Assembly: GCA_035315185.1 (NCBI GenBank)
Contig: DATFYE010000194.1
Location: 25,586-89,585 of the forward strand
Reading direction: 5' to 3'
Origin: JADGQN01 sp035315185
GTDB lineage: Bacteria; Desulfobacterota; Syntrophorhabdia; Syntrophorhabdales; WCHB1-27
Length of the DNA stretch: 64,000 bases
The notes under the pieces are model-generated. The model saw nothing but the letters and a program-made list of their open reading frames with translations. It was not told the origin of the DNA and did not search any database. A program made the translations under genes and the position numbers. This document shows positions 18,501-26,992 of this stretch, one piece after another. Every line of letters starts with the position of its first letter. The stretch's first letter is position 1.

Positions 18501-18989
18501 ATAGTCATCCACGGCCGATTTCAGACCTTTAGCATCGTCCCGAAGTATCATCTGCGGTATCCGCCCCTTGATGCAGGCCGTGAGACAGAGTAGCCCCTCG
18601 TTATGTTTTTCAAGAAGCTCCTGGTCTATCCTGGGAACATAGTAAAAGCCTTCAAGGTGGGCCTTGCTTACCATTTTGATAAGATTGCCGTATCCCGTGC
18701 TGTCGAGCGCCAGAAGGATCAAGTGGTAGGCGTTGTCTTCGCCCCGCACTGTTTTTTCCGTCCTTGACTTCGGGGCAATATAGACTTCGCAACCTATGAT
18801 CGGCTTCAGACCGGCATCGCGGGCCGACGCGTAAAAGTCGATCGCGCCGAACATATTGCCGTGATCTGTAATCGCGCAAGCCGACATGCCAAAGGACTTG
18901 GCGGTTTTGAAAAGCTGATCAAAGCGGATGGCTCCGTCCAGGAGGCTGTATTGAGTGTGTACGTGCAGATGGACAAATTCTTTCATGCT
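15549..18989 (-). CDS. dnaE: DNA polymerase III alpha subunit
   Basis: The replicative polymerase of about 1146 residues shows the N-terminal PHP domain (HLHVHTQYSLLDGAIRF), the C-family palm with catalytic aspartates in PDIDVDFC, the thumb and fingers (GRGSAAGSLVAYC, RPGPLTSGMMEEF, FNKSHSAAYALVAYQTAFLK), tandem HhH and an OB domain (TIVGIVNGYREI, REKALGFY-like EKEALGFYFSQHPL). I take the ATG at 18989 (MKEFVHLHVHT), matching family starts; an in-frame ATG at 19013 overlaps the guaA stop. It lies downstream of guaB-guaA and overlaps accA by 4 nt, giving a tightly packed housekeeping operon. No intein is visible. Confidence 0.97.
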   Translation of the reverse strand, partial: SMKEFVHLHVHTQYSLLDGAIRFDQLFKTAKSFGMSACAITDHGNMFGAIDFYASARDAGLKPIIGCEVYIAPKSRTEKTVRGEDNAYHLILLALDSTGYGNLIKMVSKAHLEGFYYVPRIDQELLEKHNEGLLCLTACIKGRIPQMILRDDAKGLKSAVDDYMSIFGNRLYFELQDNGVEEQKKVNEGLLRLSKQYNVPLVATNDCHYLRKEEAKAHELLLCIQTGKTLTDKDRLSFSGDQFYFKSGEEMDRSFSHCPEALTNTLRIAEMCNVKIDSGMYHFPDFKLPSNQSLGGYFEDLCLKGFEKKISHIATTYAQFPDDLRQKYKDRLNYELKVIKETGFAGYFLIVSDFIGFAKSQDIPVGPGRGSAAGSLVAYCLDITNIDPIKYDLIFERFLNPERISMPDIDVDFCIEGRERVIQYVTERYGKENVAQIITFGTMKSRAAVRDVGRALGFPYADVDRIAKLIPAALDMSIEQALRDEPRLREMYEKDASVTELIDNAMVLEGLARHASTHAAGIVISNKPLVEHLPLHRGTKGETVTQYPMKSIEKIGLIKFDLLGLKTLTIIDNVIKTLKAQGLSVDINNIPLDDIKTYELLSSGNASGIFQLESRGMRDLLTKLKPSKFEDIIALIALYRPGPLTSGMMEEFIRRKNNPSLIKYETGLLEEVLRDTYGVIVYQEQIMKIASRLAGFSQSEADALRKAISKKVPEQLESYREQFVQGSAANSVRPDVAVRIYDVILRFGQYGFNKSHSAAYALVAYQTAFLKAHHYLPFMAAILTNEVNDTDSLIRYVAECRESGATILPPDVNESDRPFTIVDDKIRFGLSGVKNVGDAALDSILNVRRESGPFTSFLHFCSLVDSRKVNKKVVESLIKAGCFDSMGLNRAHLFAMVRDRWDRLQRKNGGNDRQMDMFGSGTGVEVQETLPAQEELPYEEILRGEKEALGFYFSQHPLTSLSEEIRRITQHDSATIKELDLSEDVTIVGIVNGYREITTKRGDRMASIMLEDTKGIVEAIIFPDLLSKHILLLKGEEPLVVSGSVEKLEDGTTKIRAKQITLFKDNLSEMRKTVKVMINCQFFKRQELKKLKDVLHSIKGDSKVLLEFNMGGERQPLSLAELRIDASRLDVLTKQFKQGVAVEVMG

Positions 18990-19003
18990 ATTCCCATAAC
19001 TAT

Positions 19004-20551
19004 CTATTCCCATTCTATAGTGCTCGGGGGTTTCGACGATATGTCGAGGACAACCCTGTTGACCCCCGGTACCTCATTGATGACGCGCCTCGATATAACG
19101 TCAAGCACTTCATAGGGCATCCGTGCCCAGTCCGCTGTCATGCCATCTTCACTTTCGACGATCCGTAAAGCGATGACGTGGGCGTAGGTTCTTTCGTCGC
19201 CCATCACGCCTACCGTCTTGATAGGAATTAAAATGGCAAAGGATTGCCATATATGCCTGAAGCTCTTTTTCCGCTCGATCTCTTCCCTGATGATGTGATC
19301 CGCGTCCTGCAGCAGCCGGACTCTTTCAGGCGTGACCTCTCCGATGATCCTGATGGCCAGGCCCGGCCCGGGAAAAGGCTGCCTGTGGACGATATTGTCA
19401 GGCATGCCCAAAGCCTTTCCGACCACGCGTACCTCGTCCTTGAAGAGTTCGCGGAGAGGCTCGATCAACCTAAGCTTCATTCTCTTAGGCAAGCCGCCCA
19501 CGTTATGGTGGCTCTTGATAGTGGCCGAAGGCCCTTTGAAAGAGACGCTTTCTATGACATCGGGGTAAAGGGTACCTTGCGCGAGGTACGCTGCGTCGCC
19601 CACGCGCCGGGCCTCCTCTTCGAAGATCTTGATGAAAAGTCTGCCTATGATTTTTCTCTTCTTCTCCGGGTCCTTGACCCCGGCCAACGCCTCAAGAAAT
19701 TTTTGTCTGGCGTCCACATGTTTGATATTCAGGTGGAGTCTGTCTTTGAATATCTCGAGTACTTCAGCCGCTTCATTCTTGCGCAGCACGCCGTTATCGA
19801 CGAACACGCACGTCAGCCGCTGCCCGATGGCCCTGTGCACCAGCGTGGCAACTACGGATGAGTCGACGCCACCGCTCAGGGCGCAGATTACTTTTTTATC
19901 GCCCACTTCTGCTTCTATTTTTTTTGTGACCATGCTGATGAAGGATTTGGCAGAGAAGAGGCCTTCCACCTTGCATATCCTGTACAGGAAGTTTTTCAGA
20001 ACAAGCTTGCCTTTCGGCGTGTGGTGGACCTCCGGATGGAACTGGAGACCGTACATCTTTCCATCTTTTTCTTTGATGGCTGCGTATGGAGAGTTTTCTG
20101 AGTGGGCGAGGGTAACGAACCCGTGGGGCATCCTCACAATGCTGTCCCCGTGGCTCATCCAGATGACTTCCCCGTCAGCCAACCCGTCGAAGAGCAGATC
20201 ATCCTGGTCGAAGAAAAGATGAGCTCGACCGTATTCACGTTTTTCTGACCTTTGAACTTCTCCCTCGTGCAGCTTCGCCATCAGCTGAACGCCATAGCAG
20301 ATACCGAGTATGGGCACGCCCAGGGAGAAAATGTCGACGTCGCATACAGGCGCGTCAGCGTCCGTCACGCTCGCCGGTCCTCCGGACAGGATGATGCCTT
20401 TCGGCTTGAGAGCCTTTATTTTCTCGAACTCGACATTGTACGGATGGATCTCGCAGTAGACGCCCAGCTCCCTCACCTTGCGCGCTATGAGCTGGGTATA
20501 CTGCGACCCGAAGTCAAGAATACAGACTAATTCCTTGTGATAGTCCATCAT
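19004..20551 (-). CDS. guaA: GMP synthase (glutamine-hydrolysing)
   Basis: GuaA converts XMP, glutamine and ATP to GMP. The 515-residue protein has the class-I amidotransferase domain first (ILDFGSQYTQLIARKVRE, nucleophile in GICYGVQL, His/Glu in FHPEVHHT). Next comes the ATP-pyrophosphatase with P-loop ALSGGVDSSV, then the C-terminal dimerisation domain (FPGPGLAIRIIGEVTPE, ending PSTIEWE). The ATG overlaps the guaB stop (ATGA). It works directly after IMP dehydrogenase, which is encoded upstream. Confidence 0.98.
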   Translation of the reverse strand: MMDYHKELVCILDFGSQYTQLIARKVRELGVYCEIHPYNVEFEKIKALKPKGIILSGGPASVTDADAPVCDVDIFSLGVPILGICYGVQLMAKLHEGEVQRSEKREYGRAHLFFDQDDLLFDGLADGEVIWMSHGDSIVRMPHGFVTLAHSENSPYAAIKEKDGKMYGLQFHPEVHHTPKGKLVLKNFLYRICKVEGLFSAKSFISMVTKKIEAEVGDKKVICALSGGVDSSVVATLVHRAIGQRLTCVFVDNGVLRKNEAAEVLEIFKDRLHLNIKHVDARQKFLEALAGVKDPEKKRKIIGRLFIKIFEEEARRVGDAAYLAQGTLYPDVIESVSFKGPSATIKSHHNVGGLPKRMKLRLIEPLRELFKDEVRVVGKALGMPDNIVHRQPFPGPGLAIRIIGEVTPERVRLLQDADHIIREEIERKKSFRHIWQSFAILIPIKTVGVMGDERTYAHVIALRIVESEDGMTADWARMPYEVLDVISRRVINEVPGVNRVVLDISSKPPSTIEWE

Positions 20552-22014
20552 TCAATACGGTAGTTTGGAGCTTCTTTTGTGATCATGACGTCGTGGACGT
20601 GGCTTTCCCTGAGGCCGGCCGCGGTTATGCGCAGGAACGTGCTCTTTTCTCTGAGCTGCTTGAGCGTCTGGCACCCGAGATACCCCATGCCTGCCTTAAT
20701 CCCGCCAACCAGTTGCTGTACTGCAAACGAAAGAGAGCCCCGGTACGGGACGCGTCCCTCGATGCCTTCCGGAACGAGCTTTGACTCCGGCTCATCCTCG
20801 GGTATGCCGTAGCGGTCTCTTGACTTGCCTTCTTTCATCGCATCGAGAGAACCCATGCCCCGATACATCTTGTACGTGCGCCCCTGGTAAAGCACCATTT
20901 CGCCGGGCGCCTCATCACTGCCTGCAAAGAGATTTCCGATCATCACCGTGTCAGCGCCCCCTGCGAGAGCCTTTGTGATGTCGCCTGAAAATTTTATACC
21001 GCCGTCTGCTACGACCGGTATGCCGTACCTTTTTGCTACCTTGTGGGCGGCAAATATGGCTGTCATCTGGGGCACGCCGACGCCCGCAACTATGCGCGTC
21101 GTACAGATCGATCCCGGTCCCACTCCAACCTTGACCGCGTCACAGCCGGCCTTTATCAGTGCCTCAGCGCCTTCTTCGGTCGCTATATTGCCGGCAATGA
21201 GCTGGATCTCCTTGAAGTTCCGCTTGCTCTCCTCGACCGCCTCAACAACGTTCCTCGAGTGGCCGTGAGCTGTATCGATGGCGATGACGTCACAACCGGC
21301 CTTTAAGAGCAGGTCTATCCTTGCCTCCCTGTCAGGGCCCACACCGACCGCTGCCCCCACGCGCAAGCGCCCGAGCGGGTCTTTTGCAGCCAGCGGGTAT
21401 CTCCTTACTTTTTCTATATCCTTGATGGTGATAAGGCCCTTCAGGTTAAACTCCTTGTCGACCACCAGGAGCTTTTCGATCTTGTGTTCGTGCAGGATCT
21501 TTTTTGATTCCTCGAGGCTGATGCCTTCTTCAACCGTGACCAGATTTTTTTTTGTCATTACATCCTCGACTTTTCGTTCGAGGTTTGTTTCAAACCTGAG
21601 GTCCCGGTTAGTCAGGATACCTACGAGCCTTTTCCCGAGGGTTACGGGAATCCCGGAAATCCTGTAGCTGGCCATGAGCTTCAGTGCATCCTTTATCTTC
21701 TGCTCCGGCGATATGACGATAGGGTCTATAATCATGCCGCTCTCAGACTTCTTGACCTTTTCCACCTCTTGAACCTGTTCATGTACACCCATATTCCGGT
21801 GAATGATGCCGATACCGCCTTCCTGCGCGAGACAGATCGCCGCCTTAGCCTCTGTCACCGTGTCCATGGCTGCACTGACTATCGGCACGTTCAGCGTGAT
21901 GCTGTTTGTGAGACGGGTGCCCACGTCGACATCGGAGGGCAAAACCTCGCTGTGTGTGGGCACAAGCAGAAGATCGTCAAAGGTCAGGCCTTCAGGGATA
22001 TCATATTCAGCCAT
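20548..22014 (-). CDS. guaB: Inosine-5'-monophosphate dehydrogenase
   Basis: GuaB oxidises IMP to XMP with NAD+, the rate-setting step toward GMP. The start at 22014 (MAEYDIPEGLTFDDLLLVP, about 488 residues) is backed by GGAG 7 nt upstream; a longer frame from 22047 is unlikely. The TIM barrel is split by two CBS domains (about 95-200: VEDVMTKKNLVTVEE, HEHKIEKLLVVDKEF). The catalytic cysteine is in GPGSICTTRIVAGVGVPQ, and the flap is MYRGMGSLDAM. It is the first gene of guaB-guaA-dnaE-accA. Confidence 0.97.
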   Translation of the reverse strand: MAEYDIPEGLTFDDLLLVPTHSEVLPSDVDVGTRLTNSITLNVPIVSAAMDTVTEAKAAICLAQEGGIGIIHRNMGVHEQVQEVEKVKKSESGMIIDPIVISPEQKIKDALKLMASYRISGIPVTLGKRLVGILTNRDLRFETNLERKVEDVMTKKNLVTVEEGISLEESKKILHEHKIEKLLVVDKEFNLKGLITIKDIEKVRRYPLAAKDPLGRLRVGAAVGVGPDREARIDLLLKAGCDVIAIDTAHGHSRNVVEAVEESKRNFKEIQLIAGNIATEEGAEALIKAGCDAVKVGVGPGSICTTRIVAGVGVPQMTAIFAAHKVAKRYGIPVVADGGIKFSGDITKALAGGADTVMIGNLFAGSDEAPGEMVLYQGRTYKMYRGMGSLDAMKEGKSRDRYGIPEDEPESKLVPEGIEGRVPYRGSLSFAVQQLVGGIKAGMGYLGCQTLKQLREKSTFLRITAAGLRESHVHDVMITKEAPNYRIE

Positions 22015-22371
22015 TATACGCTCCTTGTTGGTCGGGCATTCAGCCAACCCTGGTACCCGGGAATCTTCTCCGTCCGGTAATTTGTCTCAACATTTAAAAG
22101 CCCTTGCGAAGATAACGCGAGTTCGCAGTGACCCATTGCAGGCCTTCCGTTTATGGCGTCAAGTATAATCCAAGGCAGCAAAATAATCAAAGGGTTTGTT
22201 GGAACGAAGGTGATGGGCAGAAATGGCCACGTATTGGCGTGGGGTTGGTCTGCTGTCTTCCGTTTTTCCCTGCGGGCGACAAGGATATCTCGCGGTCTGC
22301 CTCTCATGGCCAGACGTGGCATTTGCCTTGCAATCTGTTTTTCTCCAAACGGCCATATCATAGGAGGTATT
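22015..22371. other. Intergenic region between divergent guaB and a small exported-protein gene
   Basis: These 357 bp must hold the guaB promoter (minus) and that of the gene at 22372 (plus). A long frame runs through it on the plus strand in phase with the 22372 gene, but it has no ribosome site or family resemblance. I see no riboswitch, repeat or clear -35/-10 pair. Confidence 0.4.
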
Positions 22372-22815
22372 ATGGAAAAGAGGAGCGTATCTTTTTTGAT
22401 CCTTATGCTATCAGTAATCGTAATCGTGATGGAGAGCGCTGCTCTTTCCGCTCCCCTTGATTCCGGTTCGGCCATAGACAAGGGTTACTGGCAGTATGAG
22501 GTAGAAACAGGCACAGATCTGGTGAGGCTCATCATCCGCGATAAAGCTGGCCAGGTGGGCACCTACAAGGCCGTTTTTGTGGTCACGGGGCCTGACAAGC
22601 AACAGTACAGATACCAAAAGAAGGGCTCCGGAAATTCTCCGCTCGTCGTGAGATTTCCCAATGACTTTAGTGCAACATGGACCAAGGGAACCTATATCTG
22701 GACCTGCAGCATCGGAGAAAGAGAGCACCTTCACGGTTCGTTTGAGTACTGTAAGGCGTGCCAGATACGCCTTCTCCAAGCGAACTTCTCGCCCGATCGT
22801 TTTGCCAAACAGTAA
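22372..22815 (+). CDS. Small exported protein of unknown function
   Basis: The 147-residue product has a convincing signal peptide (MEKRSVSFLILMLSVIV..., cleavage near ALSA-PLDS). It is followed by a compact domain rich in aromatic residues (KGYWQYEVETGTDLVRL, WTKGTYIWTCSIGEREH) and two later cysteines (FEYCKACQ). AGGAGG is 6 nt before the ATG, which decides this start over the upstream in-frame start at 22153. I do not recognise the family; the beta-rich pattern might be an immunoglobulin-like or lipoprotein-carrier-like fold. It precedes the minor-pilin operon by 400 bp but has no sequence link to pili. Confidence 0.7.
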   Translation: MEKRSVSFLILMLSVIVIVMESAALSAPLDSGSAIDKGYWQYEVETGTDLVRLIIRDKAGQVGTYKAVFVVTGPDKQQYRYQKKGSGNSPLVVRFPNDFSATWTKGTYIWTCSIGEREHLHGSFEYCKACQIRLLQANFSPDRFAKQ

Positions 22816-23215
22816 CCATAATTTTCTTTCGGTGGGTTAGAGGGAATATGGGCGCTTTCGTCGCAAGACTGTACCAATACCGCGCACCCGCGTGAAGGCC
22901 GAAGGCCGTAAAGGAGCCTTAAAACACAGTGCAGCCGCGCATCTATGTCAGGAAGCGATGTGGCACCTCTCTTGCATTTTGTCCGACAATGCCAAGACCA
23001 CGCAACACGGGTCCGCGAGTCGACTGGGGGAACGGGGAGATCGTCATCGTATGCAAACAGAGAGGCGTGTGCGGTGTGCGCAAGAGAGACAAAAGGTGCA
23101 ATACCCCTCCAATTTTGGAAATATCCGCCGATAAGTGATTATGGAGCCATCTCAACGAACTCATACTATGAACGCTTTCAGCATCACAGAGAGCGACCTT
23201 GTCGTGGCTAGAAGC
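22816..23215 (+). other. Leader region of the minor-pilin operon
   Basis: This 400-bp gap holds the sigma-54 promoter at 22961-22976. If transcription starts near 22988 the leader is about 230 nt. It contains a short frame (22989-23138, 49 codons, start MPRPRNTGPRVDWGNG, three cysteines) that begins right at the predicted transcript start. I do not recognise it and it lacks a ribosome site. Confidence 0.4.
22961..22976 (+). promoter_or_regulatory. Sigma-54 (RpoN) promoter of the minor-pilin operon
   Basis: TGGCACCTCTCTTGCA matches the consensus TGGCAC-N5-TTGCA at every defined position, with the GG and GC doublets 12 bp apart. It is oriented toward the minor-pilin genes starting at 23216. 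Activation by the NtrC-type regulator encoded at 31143 is plausible. Confidence 0.8.
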
Positions 23216-23593
23216 ATGAAGCGGAGCGGATTCACCCTGATAGAACTTCTCGTGGTTGTTGTCATAATGGGTATCTTAACCGCGCTCGTCCTGCCTTATT
23301 ACGGAAGGAACGTGGCAAAGTCCCGCCAGGCCACGGCACAGGCGCAGCTGGCAGCTATCCAGCAGGCTCAGGAAACGTACAAGTTCCAGTACGGCGCCTA
23401 TACAAGCCTCACGGCGTTGCTTTCCAACTGGCAGAGCACCATAGGGCCCTATACGTTTACTATCACCAGCTCCAGCGCGACCACTTTTACCGCTCAGGCC
23501 CAAGGGAATATTGATAATGACGGTACGCTCGACCAATGGACGATCGATCAGAATGGTACGCTAACAAACGTGGTCAATGATGTCACAAACTGA
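23216..23593 (+). CDS. Type IV prepilin-like protein
   Basis: The product of about 125 residues has the class-III prepilin signature MKRSG/FTLIELLVVVVIMG, with cleavage by PilD after Gly5 and Glu5 of the mature form. A helical stem and a pilin-like globular part follow (QAQLAAIQQAQETYKFQYGAYTS, then a beta-rich C-terminus). I use the ATG at 23216 because it gives the usual short charged leader; an in-frame ATG at 23168 would give a 21-residue leader. It is first of five linked genes with the FimT/PilV/PilW/PilX order of a minor-pilin priming set and is probably a PilE-like minor subunit. The last residues overlap the next gene. Confidence 0.85.
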   Translation: MKRSGFTLIELLVVVVIMGILTALVLPYYGRNVAKSRQATAQAQLAAIQQAQETYKFQYGAYTSLTALLSNWQSTIGPYTFTITSSSATTFTAQAQGNIDNDGTLDQWTIDQNGTLTNVVNDVTN

Positions 23594-24104
23594 CGCTCGT
23601 CCTCCCTCAAGGCACAACAGAAGGAGCCGTTCCTTGCGGCCGAGGGGTTTTTCCCTTGTTGAACTGCTTGTGTGTATTTGTGTCCTGGGAGTTGTCGCCT
23701 CCCTGGCGGCCCCCTACCTCGGCACGATGCTCCAGAACTACCACCTGCAGGCCACGTCACGGCAGCTCGTTACTGACCTGCAGCTCGCGAAAATGAAGGC
23801 TGTCGCTCAGAAGGTTCAGTACTTGGTTGCCTTTGATACAAGCAACAATCGCTACAGCATAAGCATGGGAAACAGTTCATTCGGCTCGACGACGTGGACC
23901 CAGATGGGGATCTTCCGTAGTCTGTCTGATCCCACGAACCCTTACTATTCGCAAGGAGTAACCCTTGCGGACAATTTTGCGTCCGGCACCGTGATTTTTT
24001 CGCCGACGGGCCAGGCATCCGGGACAGGTGTGTCAACACTCACTGCGTCAGGCTATACGAAGACCGTGACGGTAACGCTGGCAGGGGCCATCTATGCGCA
24101 ATAG
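23577..24104 (+). CDS. GspH/FimT-family pseudopilin (copy 1)
   Basis: The 175-residue product has a long basic leader (about 24 residues, rich in Arg) before G/FSLVELLVCICVLG. After it comes the FimT/GspH pattern RQLVTDLQLAKMKAVAQ and a C-terminal TVTVTLAGAIYAQ. FimT-like minor pilins sit at or near the pilus tip and in some species bind DNA. It overlaps both neighbours, so translation is coupled. It is clearly paralogous to the protein at 34345 (shared RQLVTDLQLAKM and related middle and end blocks). Confidence 0.85.
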   Translation: MMSQTDARPPSRHNRRSRSLRPRGFSLVELLVCICVLGVVASLAAPYLGTMLQNYHLQATSRQLVTDLQLAKMKAVAQKVQYLVAFDTSNNRYSISMGNSSFGSTTWTQMGIFRSLSDPTNPYYSQGVTLADNFASGTVIFSPTGQASGTGVSTLTASGYTKTVTVTLAGAIYAQ

Positions 24105-24438
24105 CAAAGGCTTCACGGTCTTGGAGATTCTTGTAGCCCTCGTCCTCTTTGCCGTGGGCGCTCTGGTCTTCGCGCAGATGCAGGTGCTGAGCGTCAAGGG
24201 TAGTTCTTTCGGGAAGGACGCGCTGACAGCGATTACGCTGGGCGAGCAGTACCTGGAGCAGCTCAAGAACACGCCGTTCGCCTCAATTGCTGGCAACACC
24301 GCTGTGTCCGGAAACATGACGGTGGCATGGACGGTGACGACTTTCGGGACAGCACCGGCACGATACAAAACCATTCTTATGACGGTCTCATGGGCGGGAA
24401 AGAGTATAAGCTTCAGCACGATCGTTTCCGAAGTGTAG
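24094..24438 (+). CDS. PilV-like minor pilin
   Basis: The 114-residue product has the leader MRNSKG/FTVLEILVALVLFA with Glu at mature position 5. A helix and short beta domain follow, containing the PilV-type GEQYLEQLKNTPF. PilV-type subunits form part of the minor-pilin complex that primes fibre assembly in the inner membrane. It overlaps fimT upstream by 11 nt and pilW-like downstream by about 49 nt in another frame. Confidence 0.82.
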   Translation: MRNSKGFTVLEILVALVLFAVGALVFAQMQVLSVKGSSFGKDALTAITLGEQYLEQLKNTPFASIAGNTAVSGNMTVAWTVTTFGTAPARYKTILMTVSWAGKSISFSTIVSEV

Positions 24439-25217
24439 AGGGTCTTACCATGGTGGAGCTGCTGATCGCGCTCTTCCTGGGCAGCCTCGTCGTCTTGACC
24501 TTCTACCAGCTTCTCATGACGCAGAACAACACACACTCGCGCTACGACGAGGCTGCTGAAATGCAGCAGAACCTCAGGGTCGCTATCGACCGTATTTCGA
24601 GAGACGCGATGTTAGCCGGTCTTGGTAAACCTTCCTGGTCGACGATTAACGGGATGGATGCCTCCCCCTGGTATAACGCCGGAAACGGCTATGCAGCGTA
24701 CCGTATAGGTGTGAGCGGCAGCAATAACACCCTCGATTTGATCGGCTGTTTCAGCACGACCGTCAGCCATCTGAGCGGGGACGGGGCCGTGGGCTCGACT
24801 GCAATAACCCTGAATACCGGAGAGGGGGCTAATTTCAACATAACCACCCTGCAGGATATCAGCATCGGTGCAGCAGAGAACGCGAAGGTTATGGGCGTGA
24901 CCGGGGATTCACTCACGATCGACACAAATCCGTCAGTCGGTGGCAACCAGGGGCTGACGCTTCTGGAGCCGGCCAATACGTATGCCTGCCTGGTTACATG
25001 GGTTACGTACAGCTTGGGGGCAAACAATATGCTATACATCGATTCTCACCAAGGACAGGGAAACCAAGCCGTAGCACAGGATATTTCGGCCATGACCCTG
25101 AGCGTGACCGGTAAACTGCTCACCATAAACTTAACGGGGAGCACTGCCAATCCGGATAGAACGACCGGCCAGTATATCACCTCCCAAGTGACAAACCAGG
25201 TGCTCCTGAGAAACTGA
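24390..25217 (+). CDS. PilW-like minor pilin
   Basis: The prepilin motif is VEG/LTMVELLIALFLGS (Glu at +5), with leucine instead of the usual phenylalanine at +1. It is followed by the PilW-type stretch MQQNLRVAIDRISRDAMLAGLG and a large beta-rich domain (about 275 residues in all). The start is not clear. The ATG at 24390 gives an 18-residue leader inside the end of pilV; an ATG at 24327 would give 39 residues. This deep overlap suggests coupled translation. It works with the PilV- and PilX-like neighbours in pilus priming. Confidence 0.8.
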   Translation: MGGKEYKLQHDRFRSVEGLTMVELLIALFLGSLVVLTFYQLLMTQNNTHSRYDEAAEMQQNLRVAIDRISRDAMLAGLGKPSWSTINGMDASPWYNAGNGYAAYRIGVSGSNNTLDLIGCFSTTVSHLSGDGAVGSTAITLNTGEGANFNITTLQDISIGAAENAKVMGVTGDSLTIDTNPSVGGNQGLTLLEPANTYACLVTWVTYSLGANNMLYIDSHQGQGNQAVAQDISAMTLSVTGKLLTINLTGSTANPDRTTGQYITSQVTNQVLLRN

Positions 25218-25228
25218 GGTGGACAGGT

Positions 25229-26992
25229 ATGAAACGAGTGGGTCGAAGTTATGGAGTGTGTGCCATGAAAAAAGTGCTGCTTCACACGAAGCGGGCCACC
25301 GGCCTTGATATGAAGATGAAGGCCGGGGTTGTCGGCAGTGAAAAAGGCATGGTGGTTATGCTTGTCCTGATCCTTATCGTCACGCTTTCTCTGCTTGCGG
25401 CTGCTGCCAACCGAAACGTGGTGACGGACATTGGGATCGCCGCAAATCATCTTGGCTCGACGCAGGCATTCTATGCGGCTGATGCCGGGGCTCAGTACGG
25501 CTTTAACCAGCTTTGGCTGCAGCTCCAGCTGCTCAGCCCGAATACCGCAGGTATCAACCCCCCGGCTCTTACGGGCTATGCTTTATCTTATACAGGCCCT
25601 TCATTCATCCAGTCTATCGGCACCCGGGTTCAACGTCCTGCTACGGGCACGTTCGCCGGCCTGTCAGCCTTTGTCCAGCGGTGGCGCGTCGCTTCCGTGG
25701 CCACGGAAAACAATACGGGTGCGAAAGGGATGGTGACCATCGATGTGGAAGACCAGCTGATCCCTATCTTCCAGTTCGGCGTTTTCTACGACCACGATCT
25801 GGAGATGCTCCCGGGCGCCAACATGACCTTCAACGGCGGAAGAATCCATAGCAACAACAATATCTACATGGCTGAATCGGGCGCAAGCGTCAGCTTCACC
25901 GTCAATTCACCTATTACGTCGGCGCAGAATCTCTACGCATACAGAAAGGACGGGGGCTCTACCAATCACAATGTGTACATCAGTAACGGACAGGGCTCCG
26001 ACCCTCTCCTCAACATTGATAGTACTTCGGCTAACTGGGCTACCCAATCGCAGACCACGTGGCTCGGACAGGTGAAGACAATCGACCATGGTATCACGGC
26101 GCTCAATGTTCCTATGCCCGTATCAGGCCAGCCTATCAGTCTCGTGGGGACAGGGCAGGGAAGCCTCGACCAGATGGCAGGCCTTCAGATCACCGACCTT
26201 ACGGCTAAGGACAAAAGCGGCAACACGATAAACATCTGCTATCACGATGGCAACCATAAGGATTCTCACGGAAACGTAATCACCGATCCCGGTTGTAGTG
26301 GCAACAACAATGTAAACCCCGTCACCGCAGGCACTGTCTACGATTACCGGCAGGGAGGGCTTCAGACTGTCTACAACCTTGACCTTAATGGGCTCCAGCA
26401 GAGCGCCGTTGCCATGGCTGCGTTGGGCAACCCGCCTGCTTCCTGCGACCCCGGCATCCTTTATATCTCTTCCTCAGACTCCACCAAATCAGTCCGTCTG
26501 GAAAACGGCGCCAGCATCCCGGCCACGGGCCTCACCATCGCATCGAACCTCCCTGTCTATGTCCAGGGGAATTACAATACGGCCAATAACCCCGCGGCAA
26601 TCATGGCGGATGCGGTGACTGTCCTCTCCGGTGCTTGGCAAGATACCTACAATTCGGGCACGTCTATCAGCAGCAGAACAGCCACTGCAACAACGGTCAA
26701 CGCCGCACTCATGGTAGGCAACAAGGACACCTCAGGTAGCCAGTACAGCGGCGGTCTCGAAAACCTGATACGCTTCCTTGAGAACTGGTCCGGTGTAACG
26801 TTCACGTACGGGGGCTCCCTTGTCTGTCTCTGGCAGAGTGTGCATGCGACCGCTAACTGGCCCGGAACAGGCACGGTCTACAATCCGCCCAATCGAAACT
26901 GGTCTTACGGAATCAACGTAAATCACCTGCCGCCAGGCACGCCGCGTGTGCGGTATGTGATGAAGCTAGGGTGGCGAGTCGTAACCAACTAA
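25229..26992 (+). CDS. PilX-like pilus assembly protein with a large exported domain
   Basis: The 587-residue product has a basic N-terminus, then GSEKGMVVMLVLILIVTLSL and NHLGSTQAFYAADAGAQYGFN. This is the PilX N-terminal domain pattern, in which AxxxAYxxADAG follows the membrane helix and the usual cleavable prepilin motif is relaxed. The rest is a long, glycine/asparagine-rich beta domain, much bigger than classical PilX (about 200 residues), and may take the role of a tip adhesin. GAGGTGG precedes the ATG. A PilY1 gene is not next to it. It closes the minor-pilin operon: repeat element C1 starts right after its stop. Confidence 0.78.
   Translation: MKRVGRSYGVCAMKKVLLHTKRATGLDMKMKAGVVGSEKGMVVMLVLILIVTLSLLAAAANRNVVTDIGIAANHLGSTQAFYAADAGAQYGFNQLWLQLQLLSPNTAGINPPALTGYALSYTGPSFIQSIGTRVQRPATGTFAGLSAFVQRWRVASVATENNTGAKGMVTIDVEDQLIPIFQFGVFYDHDLEMLPGANMTFNGGRIHSNNNIYMAESGASVSFTVNSPITSAQNLYAYRKDGGSTNHNVYISNGQGSDPLLNIDSTSANWATQSQTTWLGQVKTIDHGITALNVPMPVSGQPISLVGTGQGSLDQMAGLQITDLTAKDKSGNTINICYHDGNHKDSHGNVITDPGCSGNNNVNPVTAGTVYDYRQGGLQTVYNLDLNGLQQSAVAMAALGNPPASCDPGILYISSSDSTKSVRLENGASIPATGLTIASNLPVYVQGNYNTANNPAAIMADAVTVLSGAWQDTYNSGTSISSRTATATTVNAALMVGNKDTSGSQYSGGLENLIRFLENWSGVTFTYGGSLVCLWQSVHATANWPGTGTVYNPPNRNWSYGINVNHLPPGTPRVRYVMKLGWRVVTN

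Noticed and set aside
25229..26992. PilY1-like adhesin
   Set aside because: The N-terminal pattern is that of PilX and no PilY1 beta-propeller calcium motif was seen.
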